Shown: positions 23,346-31,774, counted from the first letter of the stretch. The stretch is 64,000 bases of DNA from Paenibacillus_AP thailandensis (GCF_042685365.1 NZ_JBHUMY010000027.1:1-64000); one strand, 5' to 3'. Made by a program: numbers and translations. Notes: a model not told the origin generated them from the sequence alone.

Positions 23346-24322
23346 TTTTTTATTCGCTGCAAGAAATGTTGCTGATTATAGCCGCGGCTATCGCCATCGA
23401 TTGGATCGTCGGCGATCCGAAATGGCCGACCCATCCCGTTATATGGATTGGTCGGCTTATTCGCCGTTTGGAGCGGCGGCTGCGCCCGGAAGGGACGGCG
23501 GAAACGGAAGGGCGGGCAAGGCGCGCGGGCGTCCTTCTGACGCTTATTACGCTCGCCGCGTCGTTCTCGGCTGCGTGGGCGGTAACGGCGCTCTGCGCGT
23601 GGGTTCATCCTTGGCTCGGTTACGCCGCCAGCGCCTGGCTCGTATCGACGACGATCGCCGTGAAAGGACTGAAGGACGCGGCCATGCTGGTGTATAAGCC
23701 GTTAACCCAAGGCAAGCTGGAGGAAGCGAGAACTTATGCGGGCCATATTGTCGGACGGGATACGGACCGTTTGACGGAGGGAGAAGCGGCCAGGGCGGCG
23801 ATCGAGACGGTTGCCGAAAATACGGTCGACGCTTTGGTGTCGCCGCTCGTCTTCGCGCTCCTTGGCGCAGCGCCGCTTGCGATGCTGTACCGGGCCGCCA
23901 ATACGCTTGATTCGATGGTCGGCTACCGGAACGAAACCTATCTTCATTTCGGCTGGTGTTCGGCCAGGACGGACGACGCGCTGAATTATGTTCCGGCGCG
24001 GCTTGCCGGTCTGCTCATGGTTGTATCGGCGGCGCTGCTTCCGCGCATGTCTCCTGTTGGGGCGTTACGGGCCGTCCTTCGTTTCGCACGCAAGCATCCA
24101 AGCCCGAACAGCGGCATTCCGGAGTCGGCAGCAGCCGGCGCGATGGGCATCGAGCTTGGCGGGCTTAATTATTATTTCGGCCGGCCGAGCGAGCGGGCGC
24201 GTATGGGCTGGCCGAAGCGGCCGATTGCCCCGGCGCATATTCTCGGGGCGATTCGGCTGCTGTATGCGGTAAGCGTATGCTTATGGGGAGGGGCGTTGAT
24301 CGGATGGCTAATCGTAACGTGA
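23342..24322 (+). CDS. cbiB: Adenosylcobinamide-phosphate synthase
   Basis: 326 aa multi-pass membrane protein. The motifs DWIVGDPKWPTHPVIWIG at the N-terminus, ETVAENTVDALVSPL and ANTLDSMVGYRNE are diagnostic of CbiB/CobD synthase. It joins the aminopropanol arm (from the CobD decarboxylase two genes downstream) to cobyric acid. The start overlaps the cobU stop by four bases (ATGA). Confidence 0.92.
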   Translation: MIFYSLQEMLLIIAAAIAIDWIVGDPKWPTHPVIWIGRLIRRLERRLRPEGTAETEGRARRAGVLLTLITLAASFSAAWAVTALCAWVHPWLGYAASAWLVSTTIAVKGLKDAAMLVYKPLTQGKLEEARTYAGHIVGRDTDRLTEGEAARAAIETVAENTVDALVSPLVFALLGAAPLAMLYRAANTLDSMVGYRNETYLHFGWCSARTDDALNYVPARLAGLLMVVSAALLPRMSPVGALRAVLRFARKHPSPNSGIPESAAAGAMGIELGGLNYYFGRPSERARMGWPKRPIAPAHILGAIRLLYAVSVCLWGGALIGWLIVT

Positions 24323-25128
24323 AGGGACATGTGCAGTCGCTGATCGCGGCCGTCCAGTTTTTAACGCGCATCCCCGTGCCTTTGACGGTTCCTTTCGAGG
24401 AACGGACGTTGGCGCGCAGCGTCATTTATTTTCCCGCGGCCGGAGCGTTGATCGGGATTGTATCGGCATGCGGGCTCGGATTGTTCGCTTGGCTGCTGCC
24501 GCCGCTCGCTGCCGCGGTTGTTGCGCTTGCCTTGTGGATCGCGTTAAGCGGCGGCCTGCATGTGGACGGCTGGATGGATACGGCGGACGGCGTGCTCAGC
24601 CATCGCTCCCGCGAGCGCATGCTCGAAATTATGAAGGACAGCCGGGTCGGCGCAATGGGAGTCATAGCGGGCGTATTGCTGCTCCTGTTCAAATTCGCTT
24701 TGCTGGCGGAGCTTGCGGAAGCCGTTCCGTCGCGGCCTTCCATGCTTGTCTGGCTCGTCGTCTGCCCGATTTGGAGCCGCTGGTGGATGGGCGCAGCGAT
24801 CGCGCTTTATCCGAACGCGAGGCAAGGACAAGGCATGGGCGCTATGTTCCATGGCGTTCGGTGGCGGCATCCGGCTGCGGCTTTCGCGGCGGCGTTTCTT
24901 CTCACGGCTGCGGCTTTGAATGCAGTCGGATATTCGCTGCCGGAAGCGGCGGGCGCCGCCGCTTTATTCGCGGCGATTAGCGCCCTCACCGGACTGGCCG
25001 GCGCGTCATGGCTGGCGAGGAAGCTGGGCGGCTTGACGGGGGATACGTACGGCGCGCTGAACGAAGGGGTGGAGGTGGCGTTTCTGGCGGCGGTTATCGT
25101 CGTCTGGCGATTGATGGAGCAAGCTTAG
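24304..25128 (+). CDS. cobS: Adenosylcobinamide-GDP ribazoletransferase (cobalamin synthase)
   Basis: 274 aa, about six or seven helices. The signature acidic loop GGLHVDGWMDTADGVLS and the following RMLEIMKDSRVGAMG identify CobS, which joins alpha-ribazole to GDP-cobinamide in the membrane. ATG 24304, inside the end of cbiB, is preceded by GGGGAGGGG at 24286-24294. Confidence 0.92.
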   Translation: MANRNVKGHVQSLIAAVQFLTRIPVPLTVPFEERTLARSVIYFPAAGALIGIVSACGLGLFAWLLPPLAAAVVALALWIALSGGLHVDGWMDTADGVLSHRSRERMLEIMKDSRVGAMGVIAGVLLLLFKFALLAELAEAVPSRPSMLVWLVVCPIWSRWWMGAAIALYPNARQGQGMGAMFHGVRWRHPAAAFAAAFLLTAAALNAVGYSLPEAAGAAALFAAISALTGLAGASWLARKLGGLTGDTYGALNEGVEVAFLAAVIVVWRLMEQA

Positions 25129-25157
25129 CAGGGGTTAATAAGAGAGGAGTGTGCCTC

Positions 25158-26246
25158 ATGCTGGAGCGTTACGGGCACGGGGGAGATTTGACAACGGCGG
25201 CCGAGGCGTACGGCCGCCAAGAAGACGAGTTCGTCGACTTCAGCTCGAACATGAATCCGCTTGGTCCGCCCGAAGCGGTTCGCCGGGAGCTGGTCCGATA
25301 TGCGGAACGGATTGCGGCTTATCCCGATCCGGCCGTCAGAAGGCTGAGAGCGAAGCTGGCGGCCCGCTACGGCATAAGCGAGGAGGCGATCCTGGCCGGC
25401 AACGGCGCCGCCGAGCTGATCGACTTGGCCGTAAGGGCGTTTCGTCCCGGGACGGTGGCGCTGCCTATGCCGTCCTTCGGCGAATATGCGGACGCCGTAC
25501 GAAAAGCCGGCGGGCGAATTATTCCGGTCCCGCTTCGGCCGGAGTCGGATTTTACGCTGGACGAGAGAGCTTTCGCCGAAGCGGAATCGGCAAGCTCGGC
25601 CGACATGCTGTTTATCGGCTCGCCGAATAATCCGACCGGCAGGCTTGCCGACCCTTCGCTTATTTTAAAGCTGGCGGAGCGTGGCGGCATCGTTATCGTC
25701 GACGAGGCGTTTATCGATTTCGTTCCCGATGAAGAACGATACACGTTAATCCGAGAAGCCGCCGTACGGCCGAATTTGTTCGTCATCCGTTCGATGACGA
25801 AGTTTTATGCCGTTCCCGGAATCCGGCTTGGATACATGGTGGGCTCTCCTGCGGGGCTTGACCGTTTGCGCGGGCTGCAAATTCCATGGAGCGTCAACTC
25901 GCTTGCGCAGCGGATCGGCGAAGCGGTGCTGGACGACGCGGCGTTCGCCGCGGAGACGCATCGCTGGCTGCAGCGGGAAAAGCCGCGGCTCGCCGGTAAA
26001 CTGAAGCAGCTCGGGATGCATGTTTATCCGAGCGACGCCAATTATTTGCTTGCCCGTCTGCCGGAAGCGGAAGGGCTGACGGCGGCCAGCTTGCAGCGGG
26101 AAATGGGGCGGCGGGGCGTGCTTATACGCGACGCTTCCCGTTTTGACGGTCTGGACGGCCGCTACTGCCGGTTTGCCGTCAAGCTGCGGGAGCACAACGA
26201 TAGGCTGGCGGCTGCGCTCGGAGAATGTTTGCGCCTTTTTCTCTAA
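25158..26246 (+). CDS. cobD: Threonine-phosphate decarboxylase, class I/II aminotransferase fold
   Basis: 362 aa PLP enzyme. It starts with the CobD-typical YGHGGDL and has SSNMNPLGPP, AGNGAAELIDL, FIGSPNNPTG, VDEAFIDF and the PLP-Lys box RSMTKFYAVPGIRLGY. It makes (R)-1-amino-2-propanol phosphate for the nucleotide loop. The sequence also resembles histidinol-phosphate aminotransferases, but YGHGG and the operon position favour CobD. ATG 25158 follows GAGAGGAGTGTG. Confidence 0.9.
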   Translation: MLERYGHGGDLTTAAEAYGRQEDEFVDFSSNMNPLGPPEAVRRELVRYAERIAAYPDPAVRRLRAKLAARYGISEEAILAGNGAAELIDLAVRAFRPGTVALPMPSFGEYADAVRKAGGRIIPVPLRPESDFTLDERAFAEAESASSADMLFIGSPNNPTGRLADPSLILKLAERGGIVIVDEAFIDFVPDEERYTLIREAAVRPNLFVIRSMTKFYAVPGIRLGYMVGSPAGLDRLRGLQIPWSVNSLAQRIGEAVLDDAAFAAETHRWLQREKPRLAGKLKQLGMHVYPSDANYLLARLPEAEGLTAASLQREMGRRGVLIRDASRFDGLDGRYCRFAVKLREHNDRLAAALGECLRLFL

Positions 26247-26374
26247 TATTTATCCTGAGCTTCGGCCTATAAGGTTGATATAGGAAACGCAGCTTTGGCT
26301 CATCGCTTAGAGACGGGCAAGCCATTCGTACGGACAAGCCATTCATTCTGACAAAGGAAGGACGTGCGCGCGGG

Positions 26375-27949
26375 ATGAGCAGTTTAAATACGAGTGTCCC
26401 TCGAGGAAAAACGATCATGGTGCAAGGAACGGCGTCCGATGTCGGCAAAAGCATTATTACCGCGGCGTTGTGCCGCATATTCAAGCAGGACGGATGGCGG
26501 GTCGCGCCGTTTAAATCGCAAAATATGTCGCTGAATTCCTACGTCACCTGGGACGGCCGCGAGATCGGCCGGGCGCAAGGGATGCAGGCGGATGCTTGCG
26601 GCATATTGGCGACGACCGATATGAACCCGATATTGCTGAAGCCCGTACGGGAGATGGCGTCCCAAGTCGTCGTGCACGGCAAGCCGCTGCGGGATTACGA
26701 CGCGCGCGAATACCGGGAACGCTATTTGCCGACGGCCGAACGGATCGTTTGCGAAGCGCTGGACCGGCTCCGGTCCGCTTATGACGTCGTCGTGCTCGAA
26801 GGAGCGGGGAGCCCGGCCGAGATCAATCTGAAGGACCGGGACATCGTCAACATGCGCATGGCCGGTTGGGCGGACGCTCCCGTAATTCTTGTCGCCGACA
26901 TCGACCGCGGCGGCGTGTTCGCGTCGATCGTCGGCACGATGGAGCTGCTTGAGCCGGAGGAGCGGGAGCGTGTGGTCGGCTTTGTCATCAACAAGTTCAG
27001 AGGCGACCCGGCTTTGCTTCAGCCCGGCCTGGATTGGCTCGAAGTCCGGACCGGGAAGCCGGTTATCGGCGTGCTGCCCTATATGCCCCGTCTCGATTTG
27101 GAGGACGAGGATTCGTTGTCTCTGGACAACCGGCGAACGGCCGACGAGCAGGATGAGGAAACCGCCGCAAAGCTGGATGGCTTTCTCGATATTGCCGTCA
27201 TCCGGCTGCCGCGAATCTCCAACTTTACCGACATCGACCCGCTTCGCGCCGAACCGGACGTCAAGGTGCGGTTTGTCGGCAGCGGGGAAGCATGGGGATG
27301 TCCCGATGCGGTCATTATTCCCGGCAGCAAAAACACGGTAGAAGATCTGGAGTGGCTGCGGACGAGCGGATTGGCCGCCCGCATTAAGCGGCATGCGGAA
27401 GACGGGGGCTTCTTGGCCGGCATATGCGGCGGTTACGAAATGATGGGCCGCAAGCTGCTAGATCCGCTTGGCGTCGAGTCGGACCGCGGCGAAGCGGAAG
27501 GACTTGGATTGTTTCCGTTTCATATCCGGTTCGCCGAACGGAAACGGACGGTGCGGGTATCCGGGACAACTTCTTTGTATGGCGAAGCCCCCGTGGAAGG
27601 GTATGAGATCCATATGGGGGATGCGGAGTTCGAAGCGCCGGCGCTGCATCCGTTCCGGTTAAAAGCGATCGTTGCAAGCGGAGAAAGCAGCTTGTACGAG
27701 GAAGGGGTGCGCTCGCCCGACGGCAAAGTATGGGGGACGTTCATGCACGGCGTCATGAACAACGACGAGTTTCGCCGCGGCTGGCTGAACGAGCTGCGCC
27801 AAGCGAAAGGCTTATCCGCGCTGCCTGTCGGTTGCCGTTACCATGACCGAAGAGAGGAAGCGTTCGACCGATTGGCGGAGCATGCGCGGAAACATTTGAA
27901 CATGGAGTACATATACGGGCTGCTCGGGCGGAAGGAGGAACGCGATTGA
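26375..27949 (+). CDS. cobQ: Cobyric acid synthase (glutamine-dependent)
   Basis: 524 aa. An N-terminal dethiobiotin-synthetase-like ATPase with QGTASDVGKSIITAAL and FKSQNMSLNSYVTWDG is followed by a class I glutamine amidotransferase domain with nucleophile Cys in GICGGYEMMG and a late His in GTFMHGVMNND. It amidates adenosylcobyrinate a,c-diamide. Start ATG 26375 follows GGAAGGACG. It belongs to the de novo route, yet no corrin-ring genes are present here; either they lie elsewhere or the enzyme serves partly amidated precursors. Confidence 0.92.
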   Translation: MSSLNTSVPRGKTIMVQGTASDVGKSIITAALCRIFKQDGWRVAPFKSQNMSLNSYVTWDGREIGRAQGMQADACGILATTDMNPILLKPVREMASQVVVHGKPLRDYDAREYRERYLPTAERIVCEALDRLRSAYDVVVLEGAGSPAEINLKDRDIVNMRMAGWADAPVILVADIDRGGVFASIVGTMELLEPEERERVVGFVINKFRGDPALLQPGLDWLEVRTGKPVIGVLPYMPRLDLEDEDSLSLDNRRTADEQDEETAAKLDGFLDIAVIRLPRISNFTDIDPLRAEPDVKVRFVGSGEAWGCPDAVIIPGSKNTVEDLEWLRTSGLAARIKRHAEDGGFLAGICGGYEMMGRKLLDPLGVESDRGEAEGLGLFPFHIRFAERKRTVRVSGTTSLYGEAPVEGYEIHMGDAEFEAPALHPFRLKAIVASGESSLYEEGVRSPDGKVWGTFMHGVMNNDEFRRGWLNELRQAKGLSALPVGCRYHDRREEAFDRLAEHARKHLNMEYIYGLLGRKEERD

Positions 27950-28665
27950 GCCAGCCATTTCGCCGGGGAGAACGCGTTTACGCACCGCACTGTATGGAAG
28001 ACGTCCGGTTCAGCCTGCTGCCTGACCGGATCGAAGCTGCATCTCCTTCGCCGATGCGTATTTTGAGCAGCGCCGTTCATCTGGGCGGATATGCGGCCGC
28101 CGACCGCATCGTCAACTGGAAAGTTCCGCTGCATTATCAATGTCTGGACCCGGTTGCCGATACGGTCGCCCAGCTTCGAAAGTGGAATTATGACCCGGAA
28201 AGAACGGCAGCTTTGTTGACGGCGGCCAAGCTGACGCATGCTTCGCTGCAAGAGGAGGAGGGAGGTCAATTCGCGGCCGTCTGCTGCGCGACCGCCGGTA
28301 CGAGCAACGCCGCTTCAGCGGGCAGCTGGCGCGAGACGTTCTCGGCCTATTCGCCGGGAACGATCAATATTATCGTCCTGATCGACGGCCACATGACGGA
28401 TGGGGCGATAGTAAACGGCATTATAACGATAACCGAGGCGAAATCGGCCGCGCTGCGGGATCTGGGGATCCGGGACGAGACGACCGGAAAGGCGGCAACC
28501 GGCACGACGACCGACGCCGTTGTGCTCGGAACGCGCTCGAGCGGCCGTTATCAAGCCGTACACCCGTATGCCGGCGGGGCGACAACGATCGGAAACGCAA
28601 TCGGCCGCCTTGTATACGAAGCCGTATACGAGGCGGCGCGAACGCAGCACGAGAACTCATGTTAA
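27946..28665 (+). CDS. cbiZ: Adenosylcobinamide amidohydrolase
   Basis: 239 aa. CbiZ-type motifs: ILSSAVHLGGY, ADRIVNWKVP, VCCATAGTSNAA, TINIIVLIDGHMTDGAIVNGIITITEAKS and TGTTTDAVVLG. It cleaves the aminopropanol arm of scavenged cobinamides (and pseudo-B12 in some species) to yield cobyric acid for re-use by CbiB. A TTG start at 27946 overlaps the cobQ stop, with GGAGGA seven bases upstream. It ends 14 bases from the convergent narK stop. Confidence 0.9.
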   Translation: MSQPFRRGERVYAPHCMEDVRFSLLPDRIEAASPSPMRILSSAVHLGGYAAADRIVNWKVPLHYQCLDPVADTVAQLRKWNYDPERTAALLTAAKLTHASLQEEEGGQFAAVCCATAGTSNAASAGSWRETFSAYSPGTINIIVLIDGHMTDGAIVNGIITITEAKSAALRDLGIRDETTGKAATGTTTDAVVLGTRSSGRYQAVHPYAGGATTIGNAIGRLVYEAVYEAARTQHENSC

Positions 28666-28679
28666 CTAAACTGACGCTT

Positions 28680-29894
28680 TTAGGCTTGCACGCGGGCTTT
28701 GCCGCCTTGGGCAAGCCATTTTGTTTTCCATTGGCCTTGCACGACAAACATCATGACGACGCACAGCAAGGCAATGGCGCTCAAAATCAGGAAGCCCGGC
28801 GTGTAAGATCCGGTCTGCTGATAGACGTTGCCCAGAATAATCGGCAGCAAATATCCGCCGATGCCTCCGGCTGCGCCAACGATGCCGGTCATCAGGCCGA
28901 TTTCGTTGCCGAAACGCTGCGGCACAAGCTGGAATACCGAGCCGTTGCCCATTCCGAGGCACATCATGGCGATGAACAGCAGGCCAAGCACGACATATTG
29001 CGGCGGAATGGACGATACAAGGGCAAACATGATGCCCGCCGCCGCATACAGGATAATGAGCATGCGGATGCCGCCGATCCGGTCGGACAGGTAACCTCCG
29101 ACCGGCCGGAAGAAGCTCCCCGCGATGACGCAGAAGGTCGTAAAGTCAGCCGCCTGTACGGCGGAAAGTCCGTACTGCTGGTTGAAGAAGATCGTCAAGT
29201 AGTTGGACAGACCGACGAATCCGCCGAACGTCACGCTGTACATAATGCAGAACAGCCAAGCGTCGCGCTGTTTCAAAATGCCGGCGTACTCGGATAGCTT
29301 TTTGGGCGCCGGGCGGTTCGGGCTTTCCTTGGCGAAAACGGTAAACACGATCAGCGCGACGGCAATCGGAATGATCGCCAGTCCGAACACGACTTCCCAG
29401 CTGCCGTAATGCTGCGCAAGCCGGTTGGCGAACAGGGTGGAAATCACGGTTCCGCTGTTGCCGGCGCCGGCAATGCCCATCGCAAGCCCTTGATATTGCG
29501 GCGGGTACCAGCGGCTGGCGAGCGGCAGAGCGGCCGCAAACGACGCTCCCGCTACGCCAAGAAGCAGCGCAACGATGTACAAATCGCCAAGCGAGTCCAC
29601 GAACCTCCAGCCCCATACGAGCGGAACCATCGTAACGAGCATTCCGATCTGGCCCGTGCGTTTCGGACCGATATAGTCGGTCAGGAAACCGAACACGAGC
29701 CGGAGAATCGAGCCGCCGAGCACCGGCAGCGCCACGAGGTTCGCTTTTTGAGCGGGGCTCATCTCATAGTCTCCGGCGATAATGACGGCGAGCGATCCGA
29801 GCAGCACCCATACCATAAAGCTAAAGTCGAAATAAAGAAACGCACTGAACAAGGAGGGCTTATGCCCGCTTTTCCAAAAGCTTTTTTGTTCCAT
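28680..29894 (-). CDS. narK: Nitrate/nitrite MFS transporter
   Basis: 404 aa, 12 helices, NarK/NasA family of the major facilitator superfamily. Landmarks are FGFLTDYIGPKRTGQIGM (loop 2-3), AGAGNSGTVIS (helix 5 nitrate signature) and GAAGGIGGYLLP (helix 11 signature). The start has GGGAGAAG upstream on the minus strand. It is single-component, diverges from moeA-nasBC and presumably imports nitrate for assimilation. Expression is probably governed by the ANTAR-type leader, terminator and promoter described separately. NasA is an equivalent name. Confidence 0.92.
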   Translation of the reverse strand: MEQKSFWKSGHKPSLFSAFLYFDFSFMVWVLLGSLAVIIAGDYEMSPAQKANLVALPVLGGSILRLVFGFLTDYIGPKRTGQIGMLVTMVPLVWGWRFVDSLGDLYIVALLLGVAGASFAAALPLASRWYPPQYQGLAMGIAGAGNSGTVISTLFANRLAQHYGSWEVVFGLAIIPIAVALIVFTVFAKESPNRPAPKKLSEYAGILKQRDAWLFCIMYSVTFGGFVGLSNYLTIFFNQQYGLSAVQAADFTTFCVIAGSFFRPVGGYLSDRIGGIRMLIILYAAAGIMFALVSSIPPQYVVLGLLFIAMMCLGMGNGSVFQLVPQRFGNEIGLMTGIVGAAGGIGGYLLPIILGNVYQQTGSYTPGFLILSAIALLCVVMMFVVQGQWKTKWLAQGGKARVQA

Positions 29895-29957
29895 TCTAAT
29901 CTTCTCCCTTCAAAAAATGTCTTTCTAGGCTCCCCTGCAACTCCTGTATGTTGTAAA

Positions 29958-30002
29958 ACAAAAAAGCCGCAATTCGCCCGTTAAAGATGGACAAACCGCG
30001 GC
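29958..30002 (-). terminator. Intrinsic terminator in the narK leader
   Basis: On the minus strand GCCGCGGTTTGTCC (30002-29989) pairs over 14 positions, with wobbles, with GGGCGAATTGCGGC (29979-29966). TTTTTTG then TTTT follow. It lies about 65 bases upstream of the narK start and downstream of two hexaloop hairpins, so it is an attenuator rather than a gene-end terminator. Confidence 0.85.
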
Positions 30003-30013
30003 CTCGCTGCCGA

Positions 30014-30058
30014 TGGCGCTACATCGTTGTCGCGCCGAACGTTCACTGCTTTGTGAAC
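30014..30058 (-). ncRNA. Two-hexaloop ANTAR-type antitermination element in the narK leader
   Basis: Hairpin 1 (minus strand, 30058-30041): GTTCAC, loop AAAGCA, GTGAAC. Hairpin 2 (30036-30015): GGCGC, one mismatch, AC, loop AACGAT, GT, then GCGCC. Both six-base loops have A at position 1 and G at position 4, the recognition rule for ANTAR-domain antiterminators such as NasR and EutV. They begin right at the predicted transcription start and precede the intrinsic terminator. The ANTAR protein gene is not in the window. Confidence 0.78.
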
Positions 30059-30067
30059 TCTAGCTGA

Positions 30068-30097
30068 ATTATAGAGGGCAGCTCCATATGATGTCAA
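30068..30097 (-). promoter_or_regulatory. Sigma-A promoter of narK
   Basis: Minus strand: TTGACA (30097-30092), 18-bp spacer, TATAAT (30073-30068), both perfect hexamers. It places the start near 30061, immediately before ANTAR hairpin 1. Confidence 0.85.
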
Positions 30098-30108
30098 CTA
30101 ACCTTACG
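30092..30108. promoter_or_regulatory. GlnR/TnrA-like box over the narK -35
   Basis: Plus strand TGTCA, seven bases, TTACG; matches nine of ten fixed positions of TGTNA-N7-TNACA. It overlaps the narK -35 hexamer. Suggests nitrogen control; binding is inferred. Confidence 0.5.
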
Positions 30109-30177
30109 CAAAAATTTTTAAATTAAATGGCGAAGATGGGTATATCGGTTGATTTCGTCATATTGTCATTTTTCTTA

Positions 30178-30194
30178 TGTTATTTATATTGACA
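30178..30194. promoter_or_regulatory. GlnR/TnrA box over the moeA -35
   Basis: TGTTA, seven bases (TTTATAT), TGACA: all fixed positions of the TGTNA-N7-TNACA GlnR/TnrA consensus. Its right half is the -35 hexamer of the moeA promoter. Confidence 0.65.
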
Positions 30195-30217
30195 TAAACG
30201 CCGAGCAGTACTATAGT
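30189..30217 (+). promoter_or_regulatory. Sigma-A promoter of moeA-nasBC-mobAB
   Basis: TTGACA (30189-30194), 17-bp spacer, TATAGT (30212-30217). Transcription would start near 30224, giving an untranslated leader of nearly 280 bases before moeA. Confidence 0.75.
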
Positions 30218-30242
30218 CGAACTATACGAACGGAAGAAATTT

Positions 30243-30388
30243 GTCCTCCCCGTTGAGGACGAACCGTTTGGCGTTGAATGAAAGGCCTCTATATAAGGTG
30301 AAAGGTTTAAAGCTCTATAAACTTTTGAGAACTTTGAACGAGCTTGCTCAACTATAAAATCAAATACGACCGGCACAACGGCGTGCCG
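30243..30388 (+). ncRNA. Structured moeA leader with two six-base-loop hairpins
   Basis: GTCCTC, loop CCCGTT, GAGGAC at 30243-30260; and CGGCAC, loop AACGGC, GTGCCG at 30371-30388. The second loop has A1 and G4 as in ANTAR targets; the first has G4 only. A terminator follows 16 bases later. This could be an ANTAR-type element with an unusual long spacer, or a metabolite-sensing leader (for example molybdenum cofactor). The class is not resolved by eye. Confidence 0.4.
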
Positions 30389-30404
30389 ATTTTCGGCGAA
30401 GAAG

Positions 30405-30436
30405 CCCGTTTCCTGTACGTACAGGGACGGGTTTTT
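30405..30436 (+). terminator. Intrinsic terminator in the moeA leader
   Basis: CCCGT (30405-30409) and CCTGT pair with ACAGG and ACGGG (30427-30431), followed by five T residues (30432-30436). It is 66 bases before the moeA start, so readthrough must be controlled or partial. Confidence 0.78.
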
Positions 30437-30502
30437 ATGCTTTAATCGGCCGGTATGCGGTCCAGTTAAACTTATTTGCTTATAGAAAGAAGGCGGGAGA
30501 TC

Positions 30503-31774
30503 ATGTCTCTGGATCAACTAACTCTGTTGCGCGGCGCCCGCGTCGAAGAAGCGGTTCATGCGTTATGCGGCCATGTGCATGCCGGGCGGACGGAGACGGT
30601 CTCCTTGACGGAAGCGATCGGGAGAACGTTGGCATACCCGTTTTATACGCCTTTTCCGATGCCTCCCTTCTGCCGGGCGGCCATGGACGGCTATGCGGTG
30701 AGGGCGGATGAAACGCTGTCCGCATCCGAAGCGAGCCCGGCGGTGCTGAACGTTTGCGGGCGGCGATTGCCGGGAACGGGCGATCCGCTGCCCGGAGCCG
30801 AGAAGCCGATGCAAGCGGTCCGCATCTTTACGGGAGCGGTAATGCCGGAAGGATACGATACCGTTCTGATGCAGGAAGCGGTGCCGAACGGCCCCTCCGA
30901 TGGAACGGAGCCGGAATTCATCAAGCTTGTGCGGCCTTGCCGGCGGGGGGAGCATGTCGCGCTTGCCGGCGAGGATATGGAAGCGAGAACCCTTGCGCTT
31001 GACGAAGGGGTTGTGATCGGCGCCAAGGAAGTCGCGATTCTCGCTTCTTACGGATCGAACCGGATTGCCGTCCGCGTAAAGCCGCGCATGGCCGTATTGC
31101 CCGTAGGAGACGAGCTGGCCGTGCCGGGTCTGGCGAGAGGAAATGAGCAAATCTATGACGCGAACGGCTTTATGGCGGAAGCTCGCTTGATGGAGCTTGG
31201 AGCGGAGGTCGTCCGCTTTCGTCCGATTCCCGACCGTCCGCAAGCGATCGAGGAGGCGATCCGGTCGGCGATGGAGCTGGCCGATATTGTCATCACGACC
31301 GGCGGCGTCTCGGTAGGCGCCCACGACTATGCAGCGGAGGCGGCGGTTCGGGCAGGCGGCGTTCCTTTATTCCGGAAAGTATTGATGCGCCCCGGGAAGC
31401 CTACGTCGGCTTTCACAAGCCGGAACGGCTTGATCGTCTGCCTGTCGGGGAATCCGTCGGCTTGTTACGCGGGGTTGGAGCTGCTTGTCGCCCCTATTGT
31501 CAGGAAAGCGTCCGGCCGGCTTCAATACGACAACCGAATCGTTACCGGCATTTTGACGGAGGAGGTCGCCAAGCCTTGTCCGCTGACCCGATACGTCCGC
31601 TCTTCCTTATCGTTCTCGGACGGACTGGTGAAGATAACGCCGCTTGGCCGCGACAAAGCGGGCAATATTGCGGCGTTCGCGCATACGGACGCTTTCGCCG
31701 TTATCCCGGCAGGCAGCCGCGGGGCTTCGGCAGGCTCCGCGATACAAGCGGTGCTGCTGAACCGCGGCGGATAG
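30503..31774 (+). CDS. moeA: Molybdopterin molybdotransferase
   Basis: 423 aa. Inserts molybdate into adenylylated molybdopterin. MoeA landmarks in order: PPFCRAAMDGYAVRA, RIFTGAVMPEGYDTVLMQE, GEDMEARTLALDEG, VLPVGDEL, YDANGFM, TTGGVSVGAHDY, MRPGKPTSAF and LSGNPSACYAGLE. ATG 30503 follows AAGGCGGGAG. First gene of the nitrate reductase operon; it supplies the Mo cofactor needed by NasC. Confidence 0.93.
   Translation: MSLDQLTLLRGARVEEAVHALCGHVHAGRTETVSLTEAIGRTLAYPFYTPFPMPPFCRAAMDGYAVRADETLSASEASPAVLNVCGRRLPGTGDPLPGAEKPMQAVRIFTGAVMPEGYDTVLMQEAVPNGPSDGTEPEFIKLVRPCRRGEHVALAGEDMEARTLALDEGVVIGAKEVAILASYGSNRIAVRVKPRMAVLPVGDELAVPGLARGNEQIYDANGFMAEARLMELGAEVVRFRPIPDRPQAIEEAIRSAMELADIVITTGGVSVGAHDYAAEAAVRAGGVPLFRKVLMRPGKPTSAFTSRNGLIVCLSGNPSACYAGLELLVAPIVRKASGRLQYDNRIVTGILTEEVAKPCPLTRYVRSSLSFSDGLVKITPLGRDKAGNIAAFAHTDAFAVIPAGSRGASAGSAIQAVLLNRGG

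Noticed and set aside
30158..30517. 119-aa minus-strand frame between narK and moeA
   Set aside because: It covers the moeA promoter, leader hairpins and terminator; composition and context are regulatory, not coding.
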